Notes: a model not told the origin generated them from the letters alone. A DNA stretch of 64,000 nucleotides from Pyrenochaeta sp. MPI-SDFR-AT-0127 (GCA_020747015.1 JAGTJM010000011.1:62001-126000), one strand, 5' to 3'; numbered from the stretch's first letter, positions 10,204-23,444 are shown. Made by a program: numbers and translations.

Positions 10204-11344
10204 AAGAGATCCGGTTCTGGGAATGACTTTAGGTCAAGTCGAAGCCCTACTGCATGTCAATGGCTCTCTCGGTATCTGCGCGTAAAAGGACTGGCATGGC
10301 TGCACCAAGTTACTATATCCCAAGCTTGTCCACTAGGAGGGAGAGAACCTGCAGTATCTGCTAAACATCGAGAGGTGTCGGTCTATGGTACAATATTCCA
10401 AAGTGGAATGTTATCTGCTTACAGTGTTGACAAAAAGCTCGATTGAAGTTGATCGTGCCGTTCCGTTAATCATGTAGAACTTGACTGTACTAGGCCGATT
10501 CCTTTACCATATTTCACAGATCTTTAACTGGTCTTGGATCTCATATTGGCAGATTGAAGTGATTTCTTGGTATTTGAAGCGAGTTTGGTCATTTAAATGA
10601 ACAAAATACAAGCTGTTGTCTTTGCTCAAAACGGTCTCAGTGTTGAAGTCAGGTGGCTTGTTGAGTATGCACTTTGGTGATGGCATTTATACAACACGCT
10701 GTGGAATACTTATATTTTGAACTCTAATACAGATTCGTGCTACCCTTTCATATCATACCTGAAATATCAGCCTCGTGACGTTAGGACATTTGTTGTGTAT
10801 TCAGTCAACACAGCGACGTCTGGCTTGCAGGACCGGAAGACGACAAATCTCAAGCATTGGCCGAAGGGTGGCGCATATGGAACCCTATTTTAATTCCCAG
10901 CATGGATCATTGTACAACTTTAAGTGCTCAATGCCAATGCACTTGAGTATTGAGATGCTCTGTTAGCCCCCAAGAAAGTATTGCGAAAACAAGCGACCCT
11001 GTGGTAGCATCTCTTCAGTAGCATACTTGGGTGCTCCCTTTCTGCCTAATGCACAAGAACATGACACTTCTAGTTTCAAATAGCTCAAATCATACGAATA
11101 GCAAGACGTCAAGTTGCATAGACGTTTAGGGGCACCGGGTACTAGATTAGATTGCGGTGGAGAATAGATTGCGGAGACGGATTGATTTAGCCGCGTTCCG
11201 AAGGACACCTTGAACATGCGACGATGTGTTCAGCATTTGTGTACAAATAACAAGGCCTATGCTGAATACCCTCAGAAAACCAAAATTCTTTTCTTAAACA
11301 TTTTCCATAGTCAGCAGTTGCAAACTAACCGCAATCGTTCAAAC
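10204..11344. other. Spacer upstream of the SET-domain gene
   Basis: It holds the 3' flank of the gene ending at 10203 and the promoter of the gene at 11345. A 60-codon minus-strand frame at 10504-10686 looks mildly protein-like but has no start context, intron or family match. Confidence 0.45.
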
Positions 11345-13632
11345 ATGGCGCGTCCAGATCCAATTAGCAATACTTATGAGGAAATCCCGGATGAGGCGAA
11401 AGAGTTACAGAAGAAATTCAAATCCGCTCAGGGACAGATACCGAAGAAGAGACAGTCGAGGGATACACTGCTGCATGACCACGATTGGCATTTGAAGCGC
11501 CTGTATGAACCCGGAATTCCACCTAGAAACCTAATTCTTCCACCACCATACCCGCCGTCGAGAACACCCACATCAAAAGGTATCAAACTTCAGATTGAAG
11601 ACTTAAGAATAGGCACTCGGAAACATGAAGAATTCATAATCCTCCGCACTCTCACGGATCCGTACATCTATGCCGCCACCGTGACCATCGTAGAGGATGA
11701 ATTCGGCGAAGTGGCACGTCTGACCATTTGCAATCTGGAGGATTCTATAAACGACCCAATAGTCACTAAAGATTCAATGTTGTTGATCAAACAGCCTTGC
11801 TGGAGCTTGCTACCTGGCGGCGGCTTTCAGATTCGCGTGGATCAGCCCTCAGATCTTATGTTATTGTCCCAAGATGACAAGTTGACTCCAGATTCCTGGA
11901 GGGTGAGTGAAGAGAATGAAATAGCAGAAGACTTTACGAAGTGGAAGAAGGAGGGAGATATGATGTTTCTAAAGAAGCGTTTCCGCCAGGCGCTTAAGCT
12001 GTAAGTTTGGTCTCGACCTCCTCAGTCACTGTTGCTGATAAAGCGCAAGATACAACCGTGCTACAGTCCAATTGCGAAAAAGTGGAGACATCGTTGCACA
12101 AATTGATCTCTGTCGAAAACGTTGTGGCGTTAATCTTGTCCTTCTCCGATTTGATGATGCAGCCAAAGACCTCTCTCAGGCCATCTCGCTTCATGCGACA
12201 AACACTCCCTCGTTGTCCACTTCACAGCTTATAGATCCTTTGGTCATTGAGTCATGGCTGCACGACCGTGTTATCGATGATCCCACACAGATCGCTCCCA
12301 GCCTACCGCGACCACTCAAAGACCTCGCTGCTCGCATCAAATTTGATCTTGGGATCTACCAGACTACGCCTGACTACGATCTCCAGCTGATGTCTTCTTA
12401 TGTGGGTCCTCTTACTTTACATGTGGATGCTGCGAATTACACAAGTGGTACTCAAATTAAGGAAACTAAGACCCACGGTCGGGGCCTTTTCGCAGCACAG
12501 GCATTCAAAACAGGGGATCTGATCATAGCTGAAAAAGCCTTTGCTCTTCCAGGATACTTCTTGAATGATCGGAGTAGCGATTGTTCCTTGTACAGTCTCG
12601 AAAACGAGACAGCTACAGACAGGGCGGGCACACAACTGTTCAAAGAGCTGGTACAGAAACTGAGACATAACCCGAGCTTACGAAAGGGCTTCTTCGACAT
12701 GGACGACGGCGGATATTGGAATGAACACGGCTGGAAAATTGAAGCAGAGGAGGATATACCTGTCGATGTGTAAGAACGCACAATACACAATGGTGCTTCT
12801 ATGGACGCCCAGACTAACACTGAATAGCTTTCGCATCGAACACATCCGACGCCGCAACTGCTTCACGGCCTTCCTTCGCTCGCTCGACTTACTTACAGGG
12901 AATCACGCTGCACGCAATGGCTTCTGGATTCACACGTCGTATATCAATCACGCATGTCTCCCCAATAGCGTACGCACATTCATAGGTGATGTTCTGCTCT
13001 TGCGAGCCACCCGTGACATTGCTACTGGGGAAGAGATCACGGCACAGTATGTTGCACCCGAGTTGATCATAGAAGATCGACAACAGAAGTTTCTAGGCAC
13101 GTGGGGATTCAGGTGCGACTGCCACCTATGCGCTGTTGACGAGAACGTTGGACAACCCAATGAGAAAGAAAGAATGCGCATATTTGAAGAACTGAAAAGT
13201 ACTGCACAGAAGCTCGGTAATAGGCCCACCGTTACAGCCCTCAAGAAGTTTGCGAAACGCCTTCGAGACCTCGAAGCCGTCTACGATGACACCAAATATG
13301 CTGAACTCCCCCGCCTGTGTCTCATTCACCCTACACTCTTCTTGACAGAAGCATGGCGTACATTGAAGAATGTCGAAAGAACGATTGAGTCCGCAACGAA
13401 ACTACTAAAGCACTTTGGTATACTAACACAAGTCGACGGGGAGTATTTCGAGGTAACAAAGAACTCCGGTCTGGTCAATATAGAGGCCGTGAGGGCTCTG
13501 AAATACATGGCTGAGGGTTATGATAGTAAAGGGAGGACTGAGTTGGCCAATCAAATCAGAGACGTAGCGAAGGTGTGGTTTAGGGTGATTACTGGGGCGG
13601 ATGTTGGGGCCGAGGAGTTTATCAGGGCATAG
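11345..13632 (+). CDS. TPR and SET domain protein (SMYD-like lysine methyltransferase)
   Basis: The model join(11345..12000, 12050..12769, 12828..13632) gives 726 aa, with phases matching at both GTAAG...AG introns. A short TPR-like helical pair spans about residues 205-260. The SET domain starts near residue 375 with a THGRGLFA motif. It continues to the signature NHACLPN and then G-E-E-I-T-A-Q-Y, where the Tyr is the usual active-site residue. A post-SET Cys cluster (R-C-D-C-H-L-C) follows. This order is that of fungal TPR/SET proteins related to SMYD and Set5/Set6 enzymes, which use S-adenosylmethionine to methylate lysines. The substrate is unknown. An upstream in-frame ATG at 11216 exists, but the ATG at 11345 has a better context and the family-like beginning. 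Confidence 0.85.
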
Positions 13633-15550
13633 AGGGAGAGGTTTAAGTATATGGAAATAGCAGTGGGCTGCGGAGACAAGAAGACTGAATTTTCCTACGA
13701 TATTTTTCAGATGATCTTCCATATGTATTGATAGCATAGTGATGTGAGTGTTTTGTGTGTACATCGTAAGTTCGAGCAACATGTACCTAGGTAGCCAATG
13801 AGCGCAATATAATTTGAATGGCACATCCTAACTTCGTGGGAGCATTCAGTTGTGCTCTTTAAAAACATAGATAGCGGTAAAACCCATTGAAACCGTTCCT
13901 CAAGGGTATTTCTTGGTCCCAGATACACCCACCAGGCCCTTGCCGTTGCTCGTAACCCGTGTCTATGAGGACATTGATGTGAACGAGGCAAAATTCGCCA
14001 CAGCTCGTCCAAAAAACCTCCCTTCTAGCCAACATTTTATTTTCTTCCAATTTCTTGTCCACAGTTTTCGCAATGGTTCTTTGTTTTCAGTCGGTCATCC
14101 TCTCTCCCTCGCCAGCCGTAGATAAAAGGTGTCTTTTCTGACTAATTGTGCAATATCGCCTTCAGATTGATTTTATGTACTGCTAACAGAAGAGAAGGTG
14201 GAATTCTTCGTGAAAAGCAGGCAATGCTGAATGTTAGTTACTTGCAGCGTTCGAGACAGCGTTGTCCTGCTTCCGAGATACAAATCTACTACAGCATATT
14301 CTCTGGTATTAGAGTTCCAGACGCCAAAAGGCTAGAGGGTATAGCGTGGGTCGTAGCTCGAAATCTGAGATTCGGGAAGCGGGAGGTTCCACTGTTGTAT
14401 TTGTGGTCCGAAAGACATGGTGGACAGCAAGATCAGTTTTTGGCATGGGAGCCTATTTTCTGATGAGACCATACCGGCTGTTGCTTTTTGTCCCGCATTT
14501 GAGTCGATTGGAAGCCCTTGAACATGGGCTGGCAAGATGTTCTTGCGCTCATGCCGTTGTAAGCGTCATATCGGATCGAAGGTGGGTATATTGTTTGCGA
14601 TTGCAGAACCTGTGTGCTTGGTCATTGAGATCTAGATTCTCTCGTATTTGCAGCGAAGTCCTGTTAACTCACAAGTAAGGGATCGAGCTTGTCGTGTACG
14701 CTTCAGATCTCGTCTTTAAGCTCTTGAAATTGCATTATCGTCTAGCAAGATTGTCATTGCTGCTTGTCTATCTTATATCATCGACACTAATGAGATTAGA
14801 GCGCTCAAATTAAGGAATCGGGTAGTTGGGAAAACCCAAGCCAAATCAAGGTGGGGCGTATAGTGCGCACGGTAGTAGATCTCGTGTTCACGGTCAACAT
14901 CACCACCGAAGGTGAAAACAAGGGGCGTTCTATTGTGCACTAGCAGAGCACCAATATTTCGAGCAAGAATGATGCAGAAAACTTCAAGATTATTAGTACA
15001 GGTCATGATGAAAAAGCCAAATAAGTAGATTAAAAACATGTGCAATAGGCTTTGCGAAGATCTTTCAAACTGCGAATTAATTGGTGGTTCCTTGGAGAGG
15101 ACAAATACATGGTGACAAGCACAAGTAAGATATGGTCATTTGTGTTGTCAAGTGATGCTGCCCTGAGATATCAGTCGTGCCACAGTATCGGATCTTAGCA
15201 TATAAAAGAGTACAATCGCTACACTGTTCGGCGGCGATTCGTGTCTCTAAATCCGTATAACCATACTCTATTGAAAGCCCTGCTAACCTTCAAGCAGTAT
15301 CTCAACATGTATATCATCCCTTCAACAGAAAATACATATAGATAGCGAACCCATACCATTAAACACAGGCCGTATCACATCGACATCGACCTCAATGTTC
15401 CGAATCACACATTTATCATGTCAACCTTGTCGCAAAAAGTAATCATAGATTGCGTATACCACACAGAATGTGAATGCCCGCGGGACACAGCCTTATCAAG
15501 TCAGCTAGGCTCTATAGGCTTCGGCGAAGTCGTAAAGCAGAACGCTTACC
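13633..15550. other. Spacer without supported gene
   Basis: Short open frames occur on both strands (for example near 13.7-14.1 kb and 14.3-14.7 kb), but none shows a domain, a convincing intron or compositional support. No RNA gene or transposon end was seen. Confidence 0.45.
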
Positions 15551-15874
15551 TCACGTAGCACCCAGCATGCGCGCAATCAACACTAGTTTCTCCCTGGCCC
15601 TTTGCAATCGGTCGATGATTCTTGTGCGTGGGTGGCCAGCAACGTACCGGTCGAGCTCATTCAGCGACTGTCGAATGATGTCTGCCTTGTACAAGATGAA
15701 CGAAGCCTGTTCATTTCCAAAAGTTGGCTCTGCTCCGGTGATTAATTGTTCGAGGAAGCGTACGAGATCGCTCAGATGCTCCTCTGCGCGGCGCATCACA
15801 ACTCGGTGGCGGTGGGATCGTACTCCGGTTGCCGATGGAACGAGGAAGAGAGCGACGGTGTTGTTGTCTGACAT
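15551..15874 (-). CDS. Small helical hypothetical protein
   Basis: An intact 107-aa frame starts at ATG 15874 and ends at TGA. The sequence is hydrophilic, Arg/Glu-rich and strongly helical, with regularly spaced Leu, Ile and Val as in a helical bundle. There is no signal peptide, no cysteine and no membrane segment. A GTGAGG donor overlaps the stop codon, so a further exon replacing the last residue cannot be excluded. I do not recognise a family. The even amino-acid composition and stop-free length make a real gene likely. Confidence 0.55.
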   Translation of the reverse strand: MSDNNTVALFLVPSATGVRSHRHRVVMRRAEEHLSDLVRFLEQLITGAEPTFGNEQASFILYKADIIRQSLNELDRYVAGHPRTRIIDRLQRAREKLVLIARMLGAT

Positions 15875-18047
15875 TGTAGATGTGGTTGAAGAGGGATTAC
15901 TGTTCTTTGAGGAAGTTGTTTGAGGTAAAAGTCTATAGTAATAAGCAGAAGATAATCTGAAGATAGTTTAAGTATTGAAGGGAGATCGACTTGAAGTGAA
16001 GTCGCTTCGTACTTCACAGAAATACTGACCAGGGACAGCCATGCAAACAAACCTCCCTTTTCTCGAAGCATCCAAGACCTTCACTCCCAAAACTACGTCC
16101 CGAGCCCCAACCGGTTACGCGAACACGTGAGCTTCTAACGAGCCAAGCCCTCAGGTCCATATAAAGGCTCCCAGGCTTTTCCACCCTCTTCTTTTCTCTC
16201 CAGTGACCCAGACGGCGGGTTGCCTGGCTCTCAATGTCAGATCAATCCGGTAGCTCTTTTGAGTGATGGTCGCGCCTCTCGACAATAACGATCGATGCTA
16301 CCACCTTACGGACTTGTCTATAGGTCTCCAGCACTCAATTGCTGATGGATCTCGGACGCTGGTGGGACATTTCTTTCCATAGTCATTCAATTTATACTTT
16401 GTCTTCGCCTCTCATTTACTCACTCTTTCTCATAACTTGCCATGCTGTGACCGATGCAAGCGTCTTCCTTTCCGGTGTATTCATCTTCCAACGTGTGTTA
16501 TTTTTTTTTTCTCGTTGGTGAGATTTTCAACAAATTTGGCAGCGTGGCTAGCATCCTCCGTTGTCATGAAGAGGAAATTCCCCTCATTCTTACTTTCACG
16601 CAGGATACTGATGATTCACTGGCAGCTGCTCTGATTGAAGTTTTACACTCTTTTGTAGCGAAATCACTCTCAAAGTGTTCTAAAGTACGTTTAGCCCTTT
16701 GCCTTGTAAGCTCTTGTGGCTTCAATAAGCGTGTAGTTTGTACTGATACGCTCCAGTCAGTGCAACTGCAACCAGGGCGGCCGTGAACAAACAAAGGATT
16801 TTGAACCCTTAAGTCGTCAATTACTCGCACTCTCCACCCCCGAACAGCCCGCTAACTCGACTACAATACTGCCGTCAAACCTCGACCGAAGCACCATAGT
16901 CTCCCCGACATCGACATGATCGCAACTGGTCGCCATGGGATCTTACCTGTACCCAATTGTTCCGTTTTGACCAAGCATTGGAAGATAGAAGCTACAGAAA
17001 CGATGTACAACAGATCACGGACGCAATATTAGGTTCTGTGGGCACGATATTGGCAATATCTGGCACGGAGCAAACACGATCACGTATAACTCTCAGCTCA
17101 AGCATCGCATCTGCTCTCGTTGGGTTACAGTGATCGAACGCATGGTTACAAGAAGAACAATGCTCGATAGACTAATGTAATAGCATGACTGAGAACTTAC
17201 AGTCTCGTGAAAGAATACTCTTGGAGGCAGGATGATGCTAATGCCGGATGTCTGATCCTACAATATGCTCGCGCTCATCTATAACGCCACCCCAGTTACT
17301 TTAGTGTCCTTTTTGGCCTGTGTACAGGCCACATAGATGGAATTAACAGCAAATGGATGCACGTCTTTGACTTCAATAGCAAGGAAGTCAGTTTCTCCAC
17401 CACTGGGTCTGTTACAAGAGTCGCAGAGCACACTACTCGGCCCAATATGAAATCAAATGATGGTTTTGATCTGGCCACTGACAACCAAATAGTGTACGAG
17501 CCAATATGGGGACGCCCACGGCGCCTGCGAGGGCGAGCACAATTTCTATACAACGAATTCACAACGTTCTCGGATTTTTGGATCTTGGTCTGAAAGGAGG
17601 AGACAACCATGGGACTGACAGAGCAAATTTGGTCTCATCGACACAGGTACGCCATTCCACACCCTATCCTGATAAGGGTTCTTGAGTAAGTTTGATGGTT
17701 GTATCTCAGCATTCTGCTAACAACCAAAGCTCGCAGCGTATTCATTCACTCGACAGGTTTTATCGAAGGCCACATCTAGAAGTATATTTACATTTGCCTC
17801 TTTCATAGACACGTTCTAGTATGGGCATAGCCTCCATATCAGCCTTTCGATGCAGCGAAGCGAGCATAAGTCACAAAAAGAAGGTGGAATTATAGGATAC
17901 CCTTTGCTAGTGGCAGTACTCAGGTCCAATTAGCAACAAAGAGGCCCTTTAGTTTGTATGGTCTTGTGCAAATATAACGACTTTGTTTTTTTTCATTTGG
18001 ATATCATGTTACTATGTACTTATGTCAGAACGATGGGCCGCCACTGC
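15875..18047. other. Spacer between small gene and ferric reductase
   Basis: It contains the promoter of the minus-strand gene at 15874 and the 3' flank of the ferric reductase. A plus-strand frame at 17357-17593 (78 codons) looks mildly protein-like, but no exon joins it and no family is recognised. A T11 run lies near 16499-16511. Confidence 0.45.
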
Positions 18048-20407
18048 TCATCCAAACCCTTCGGAGAACAGTTGAACGCTTGTTGCCCTCCTGCGCAATG
18101 TGAAGTCAACATTCATCTTCGCCACTACTTTCCTTATATCTCGAGTGACATTTTCATTTGCACACACTGCCACCATTGCGCTATCTGCACTCAATCGTGG
18201 TATTGCTTTCGACAGTGTTTCTCCAAAGTCTGGACGCATAGCGTACGTACGGTGTATAAAGTTTTTCGAAATGTTCTTTGTCGGCCCTTTTTTCTTTTGA
18301 TGCTGAATGATTCCGCACTCACACCTTGAGTCTTTCTCGCTTTTGTTGCTAGTTGTTGGCTCATGATGCAGCGGTCGGGATGGAGGCAGGGGCCGGTACG
18401 AAGCATCCTCTCCGCTCAATTTGTATGCATCGGAGAAGGGATCTCCATCGAGGTCATCTTCGCCATTTCCTTCAACACATGTGCTTATTTGGCTAATTTC
18501 GTCGCTCTCAAAACTGGTCCTGGTACTACTATCCATTTCTGTAAAGAAAGGCTCTGCTTCCTTCTGCCCCAATCGTTCTATCTCTGCCTCTCGATCCCAT
18601 TCGTCGTAGATCTCGTCTGGGTTTCTGATCCGTAGTGTCGGCTTACCAGACAGTCGTCCCTGGGTATGGAAACGTAGGTGGGCGAATGGATCGTGTGATG
18701 GTGGTTCAGATTCGATCGTCGCCCGTGGACAGGTGGTGTAGAACTCTACTTCCAATCCTATCCCCGACTCGCAGAGCAACATGCTATATCTGGATATCAA
18801 GTCCTCTACAAAGTGTTCAAAATGAGGTTCTAGGTGCCGTGTCACCCAAACGAACGTCACACCCTTTGTCTTCAACTTCTCGTCACCCAAAAAGCACAAC
18901 TGTTCGAGGTGATCCATGATCGACAAAATGAATGAGACCCCTGTCGACGTAGCTATCAAAGTCAGGTTCTCGTATCTGTCCCATGATGGCGCCTCTCCAT
19001 AAGGTCCATCAACGTACGCGGTCAAGGTTGATGTAGGTTCACTGGCATTCGGACATGGGTGCGCGAGCCATTCTGCGTAGTAATTTGCGAGACGATTCGT
19101 GAGTCCGGAGTGTGCGCGAACCATTAAAATCATTTCACTGGTTGGTCTTGGCGGCTGCGTTGCAACAATTCCAATGTTGCAAGCCTCTTCAATATCTTTC
19201 CTCGGTGGAAGTGGTGGTGGCAGCAACGCTGAGCAATTTGCTGGTGTGAAAGGATGTATCTCGAACGCGCCGAGGGCAGGAATAAAGAGACGTATATGCT
19301 GTCCAGGTTTCCAAGAAAAAGGCAATTTGCTGATTCGGATTATGGTGGTACGGTCCATCGTCTGCGTCGGAAGCCCCGTAATCAATATCGACGGAGCTAC
19401 CATTTCGACCGGGAAGCCTGCGATAAGCATACGGCGACCGGAGCCTCTGCTAAACCTTGCGAATCTACGTTTCAAAGGACGTACGGAGACATTCATGTTG
19501 AGAAAGAAGTAGGCCAGCAGTGCCTTATCCAGCATGACAATGCTCGTGGCGATATAGATTGGCGTTCGCGCAAAGACTGGGACATGCTGAAAGACAAAGG
19601 CAAGAAACGCAATAGTGGAAATCCAGTGATTGATGTAGAACGTACGGTAGCTCCAGCTTCTTAGTGGCAATATGCTGGTGGCTGCAATCCAAGCAAGCAT
19701 ACAATATGCGCCTATGCCGTGACGCACAATCGACATACCCTCCTCATTTGATTCTCGGATATCACGCACTGAGATGGACGATTTCATGATAGCCATGTGT
19801 ATTGTTCCACTCACAAATACCATTTTTCCGACCCATCTATGCATCCAGTTAACTCGTTCATAAGAAAGATCAATGAAGAGGTTTATCGGTCCACGTTTGG
19901 CCGACAACAAGTAGACAAGCGGTATCTGCGTGATCGTGACCCAAGCCGCACGGAATGCGATATCGTCTATGAAATGTTGAGAAAAGATGGGTGCATTCAC
20001 GATCGTAAGAGAGAAGGTGATAACAGCGGTGTAGATCAATAGGAGATATAGTCGGCCAATAGTCAAGCCTCTGATGGCGAGGCTAGTTATTTGCGGTGTC
20101 GGCAAGATTGAAACAGCTTTCAACAAAGAACTGGTTCTCTTTTGGATGTTGCGAACCACGGGAGGTACGGTCAATGTGGGAGGGCGTTTGGAATGACTAG
20201 GAACACGTTAGGTCCATTTCGCTTTCGCCTTGGAAGAGATTACCGTCTTCGATTCCACCACCTCGAGGCCTTTCGAGCAACTGCTGTCAATATTATGAAG
20301 GCAATTATGCACCAAGTTATCAAGAAGAGTCGATGATTAGCTGTGCCTCGATGTTTCAAGTGATGTTGATATCTGATGTCGTCGAAGTCCTCGGAACTAT
20401 CGGCCAT
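18048..20407 (-). CDS. Ferric-chelate reductase (FRE family)
   Basis: The model complement(18048..20196, 20244..20407) gives 770 aa. Exon 1 starts at ATG 20407 and carries the first membrane helix. A 47-bp GTAATC...CTAG intron joins it in phase. The enzyme moves electrons from cytosolic NADPH through FAD and two hemes to ferric chelates at the plasma membrane. Both heme-ligand His pairs are present with H-x13-H spacing: about residues 174/188 and 245/259. The FAD motif HPFTPAN lies near 369 and the NADPH-binding GPYG near 452. A long acidic, Ser-rich loop (about 590-690) precedes the final strand, with its usual conserved Cys. No ferroxidase, permease or siderophore gene lies nearby. Which metal chelate it prefers cannot be read from sequence. 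Confidence 0.9.
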
Positions 20408-21660
20408 GGTGCCGCTGATATGTGCATCTGGAGCAAGCTCCAGCGACAGATGACTCTAAAGATGAATGTTCGAAGTATGACGCAACGTGAAGATTACGAC
20501 AAGCGTATGAAATGTACAAGAACGACAATAAATCGACGTGCACACGGGAAGACACCGGGATTCAGCAAAGACGAGGAAAAGGAAAGAAGGAGTCGCATTT
20601 CGACGGTCAATTCTAGGCTCATAATGAGTGTTTGATCTAAGAATAACCATGGGGTATACCCCAACCGTGTTTGAGACATGGTGGTGCTACATCAAATGTT
20701 CCGGCGTTCGGCTAATCTTCCTGTGTTTCACAGGCAGCAGGTGCAAGCGAGAGATTCAACAGCAAGTCCATCGAGTAACCACCATATATAAGACGATTGA
20801 GATGTTGATATTCTAAACAAGTTTATAATACTAGTTCTAGTTTTAGTCTAGCCGAGACTGCGATACGGAAGCGGGAGTGAGCAAAGCTAGCTATGCTCGC
20901 CCCGTACATGTCCAGCGGAGCACTTTTTCGCACCGCTACATTTGAGAGCCTGGTTAACACAAATCTAGAAATACCATGTGATGAAAAAAGAAAGGAGTTA
21001 TGCCTGAGGGGCAGTTCAATATGTTAGCAGCTTTGTGTAATATACAAGGCCCATCTTCGGCCAGATTTGCACCAAATTAAGCTCATTATCGGACCCCCTC
21101 AACCCCAAAATCACAGTGATAACAAAACCACTGCAACAGATCGTATATTGGTAATGGTGACTATCAATGGATGTTAGCGAGGGTTGCCCTTATGTCTCGA
21201 TCTGATATTCCATGCCCTCGGGACAACCCCTTGCATTCGGACCAATAGAACATGACATAACGATCGGAATGCACTTTCTGACCCAGTACCACGCAAAACA
21301 CAGTAAATTCCAGATTTCCACCAAAGATCAGCTTCGAGAAGCTTTGGTGTGTGGAGTTGACTTGGGGTCTAGTCTCCAACGGTTCATAGCTATATCGTAG
21401 GGTAATTCCATAGCCATACATTTAAAGAGAGCATTTGTAGTTGACGCATATTGAGAGATGAACAAAGGGAGAGATGTACCTCCGAAGGGAACCCTGGGCC
21501 CCGCCCCAGCCTCATTCCAATGCTGCTCACGTTGTAGATGCGCTCATATGGCAGAGTACAAAGCCTTCTAACGGATCTTCCTCCAGCGGTTTTGGCCACC
21601 TCTCTGTCGTCTCATGCACCCAGAGACTACTTCTCTTACCTTCTTTACCACATATTCCGA
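20408..21660. other. Promoter of the ferric reductase and spacer
   Basis: The part next to 20408 must hold the ferric reductase promoter. No gene-like frame with introns was found. I looked for clear GATA-factor (iron regulator) clusters and saw none convincing. Confidence 0.4.
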
Positions 21661-21817
21661 GCAACCATGACCTCTCCAACCCGAGCGAATTTACTAGCGC
21701 GCAATTTTCTTTTGTTTTTCTTTTGTCAACTACAAAGCATAGAACACAGTTCTGGAAACATGATACAACCTAACCTACTGCCTTTGGCTGCTACTAACTC
21801 TTGAAAAGCCTAAAATC

Positions 21818-22246
21818 ACCGCATTTCCACCCAACATTTACCAAGGATGTTTCCCATCAACATTGTCCGGTACTCGCGTCCTTCAAGGTCCCGCAACAAC
21901 TTATTTGACGACTATGACCCACCAAAGTTGCTTAGACTACTGTCGTTATCCGAATGGCAGGCCATTTCGTTATTTTGGCATCGAGAACGGAATTCGTTGC
22001 TTCTGCTCCGATAGCATGAGCTACACAACCGGCGAGAATACACTCATATGTACGGTCGGCGCTAGTGGAGACAGATCCTTAGCAGGTGGTGACGTCGACC
22101 GCACCTCAGTCTGGTTAAATCCTTTAGCAAGTGTACGTCCACTTTTACATACTCTATGGTCAAAATTGTGCTCTGCAAGCCTTTTCATTTTGAACATGAA
22201 TTATGTAAGCTTCGCTGTGTTTGAGCCTCAGTCCACACCCAGGTAA
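21818..22246 (+). pseudogene. Orphan WSC-domain segment
   Basis: From about 21836 to 22116 the plus strand encodes one near-complete WSC domain, a Cys-rich carbohydrate-binding module of fungal wall proteins. The order is G-C-F, then M-T-x3-C-x3-C, then F-x-Y-F-G-I-E-x-G-x-R-C-F-C, then a late Cys, ending in Trp. All expected cysteines are present. The frame has no upstream ATG: a TGA lies at 21761-21763. A hydrophobic, signal-like frame starting at ATG 21667 is in another phase, and only a weak GT donor could join the two. After the domain the sequence drifts without further domains. It is either a small secreted gene with a poor intron or a fragment of a larger WSC protein. I favour a relic. 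Confidence 0.45.
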
Positions 22247-23444
22247 GAATTTAGAGTTGGACAAATTCTGCGATTCAGATGCCAGCGCAGGAAACAGCGA
22301 TGAAACTTCAAAATAAGCTATCCTATCTTTTCCCGCCAAAAACAACTGCGGCGCACGCTACTCAACGTACAGAGTTAAAACCGCAGTCCGAAAGATGTGA
22401 CGCTGCGGTTTTAGTTAACACTAACATGGCGATGGATTTTTGATGAGAAACTACAGTAAATGTAAGTGCTCAATCGGAGCTCCAAGATTGAATAATTTTC
22501 TCTAGGTTCTTTCCGTATGGTGTCGCTCGTTACCGGCCCCTTGGTCCTCTTCGAAGCTGTAGAGCAACTGAAACAAACACTCAATTAGACGTTGCACTTA
22601 CGCCACCGACTCTCCCGATGTCAGTTCTCGGTCGAATACTTTACTTTGGCAGTGGTCATGGCTACATTTTGAGATGTATGGCCAACAGAGTACTATTGTC
22701 TTCGCGATTGAGTATCATGACAGACGAGTATCAAACACCCTTTGGTTAATGGCTTCGATTCGAAGAGGTATCAATCAGAAGGTCTTTAGGGCTGATGAGA
22801 TGTATGCAGCTGGTTTGATTCAGAATGCTACCAATAATTGGAGTCAAGACAAGCTCAGAGACGGGATATCTTTATCGGCGCACTTAGTATTATTGAGATC
22901 AAGGACTTATGACGAAATGTTCAACCAGATCACAGCCACTGGATCTGGAAGGGAAATCCATGGATATGGTAGAAATGTTTAATTAAACTAGGTGGTTGGG
23001 GTAGGTCACGCCCCCAGTATCTACTATTCATCATGCCTTCACATAATAATGCAAATCAGCACTTCCGCTTGCTCCAGAGCCGGCTTCAGTGGAGCACACC
23101 GCCTTCAGTTGACACAAGGTATTTCCGGGCACCTTTAACAACATCAACCATTAGAAGAGCATCGGTAACGATTGAAGATACCATAAGGGGTTTTCGAGTT
23201 AGTTGCAATATACTGATGGTAATATGAAGGGCGATTTGTCATTCACCTTCACGTCTCTCAGGGCTGGCGCCTGGGCACCGCAGCTAACGTTTGCAACAGC
23301 CTTGAGCAATAAATTTTAACTGGCTTGCCTCATTCATTTTTAAGATTTTCAGATTTTCAAACATTCGACTACTTTCTCGAAATTGTTTTCTGTACTTCGA
23401 GAAAACCTGCTTTAGTAGCCGTCAACAATCGAGTCACCGGGACA
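22247..23444. other. Spacer with a hairpin and one unassigned frame
   Basis: Besides the hairpin at 22377-22412, a 102-codon plus-strand frame at 22674-22982 has plausible composition but no domain, no intron and no family that I recognise, so I do not call it. Confidence 0.4.
22377..22412. repeat. Perfect 10-bp inverted repeat with 16-bp loop
   Basis: AAAACCGCAG at 22377-22386 is exactly complementary to CTGCGGTTTT at 22403-22412. The outer GTTA / TTAAC flanks extend the symmetry imperfectly. It could be a stem-loop, a site for a dimeric factor or the tip of a very small foldback element. No target-site duplication is clear. Confidence 0.5.

Noticed and set aside
10504..10686. 60-codon minus-strand frame between two genes
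   Set aside because: Too short, with no intron or family. The AT-rich context makes chance openness likely.
17357..17593. 78-codon frame that looks mildly protein-like
   Set aside because: I found no joining exon and no recognisable motif. An opposite-strand frame of similar quality overlaps it.
22674..22982. 102-codon frame with reasonable composition
   Set aside because: No family resemblance, no introns, no start-context support. It may be chance or a relic.
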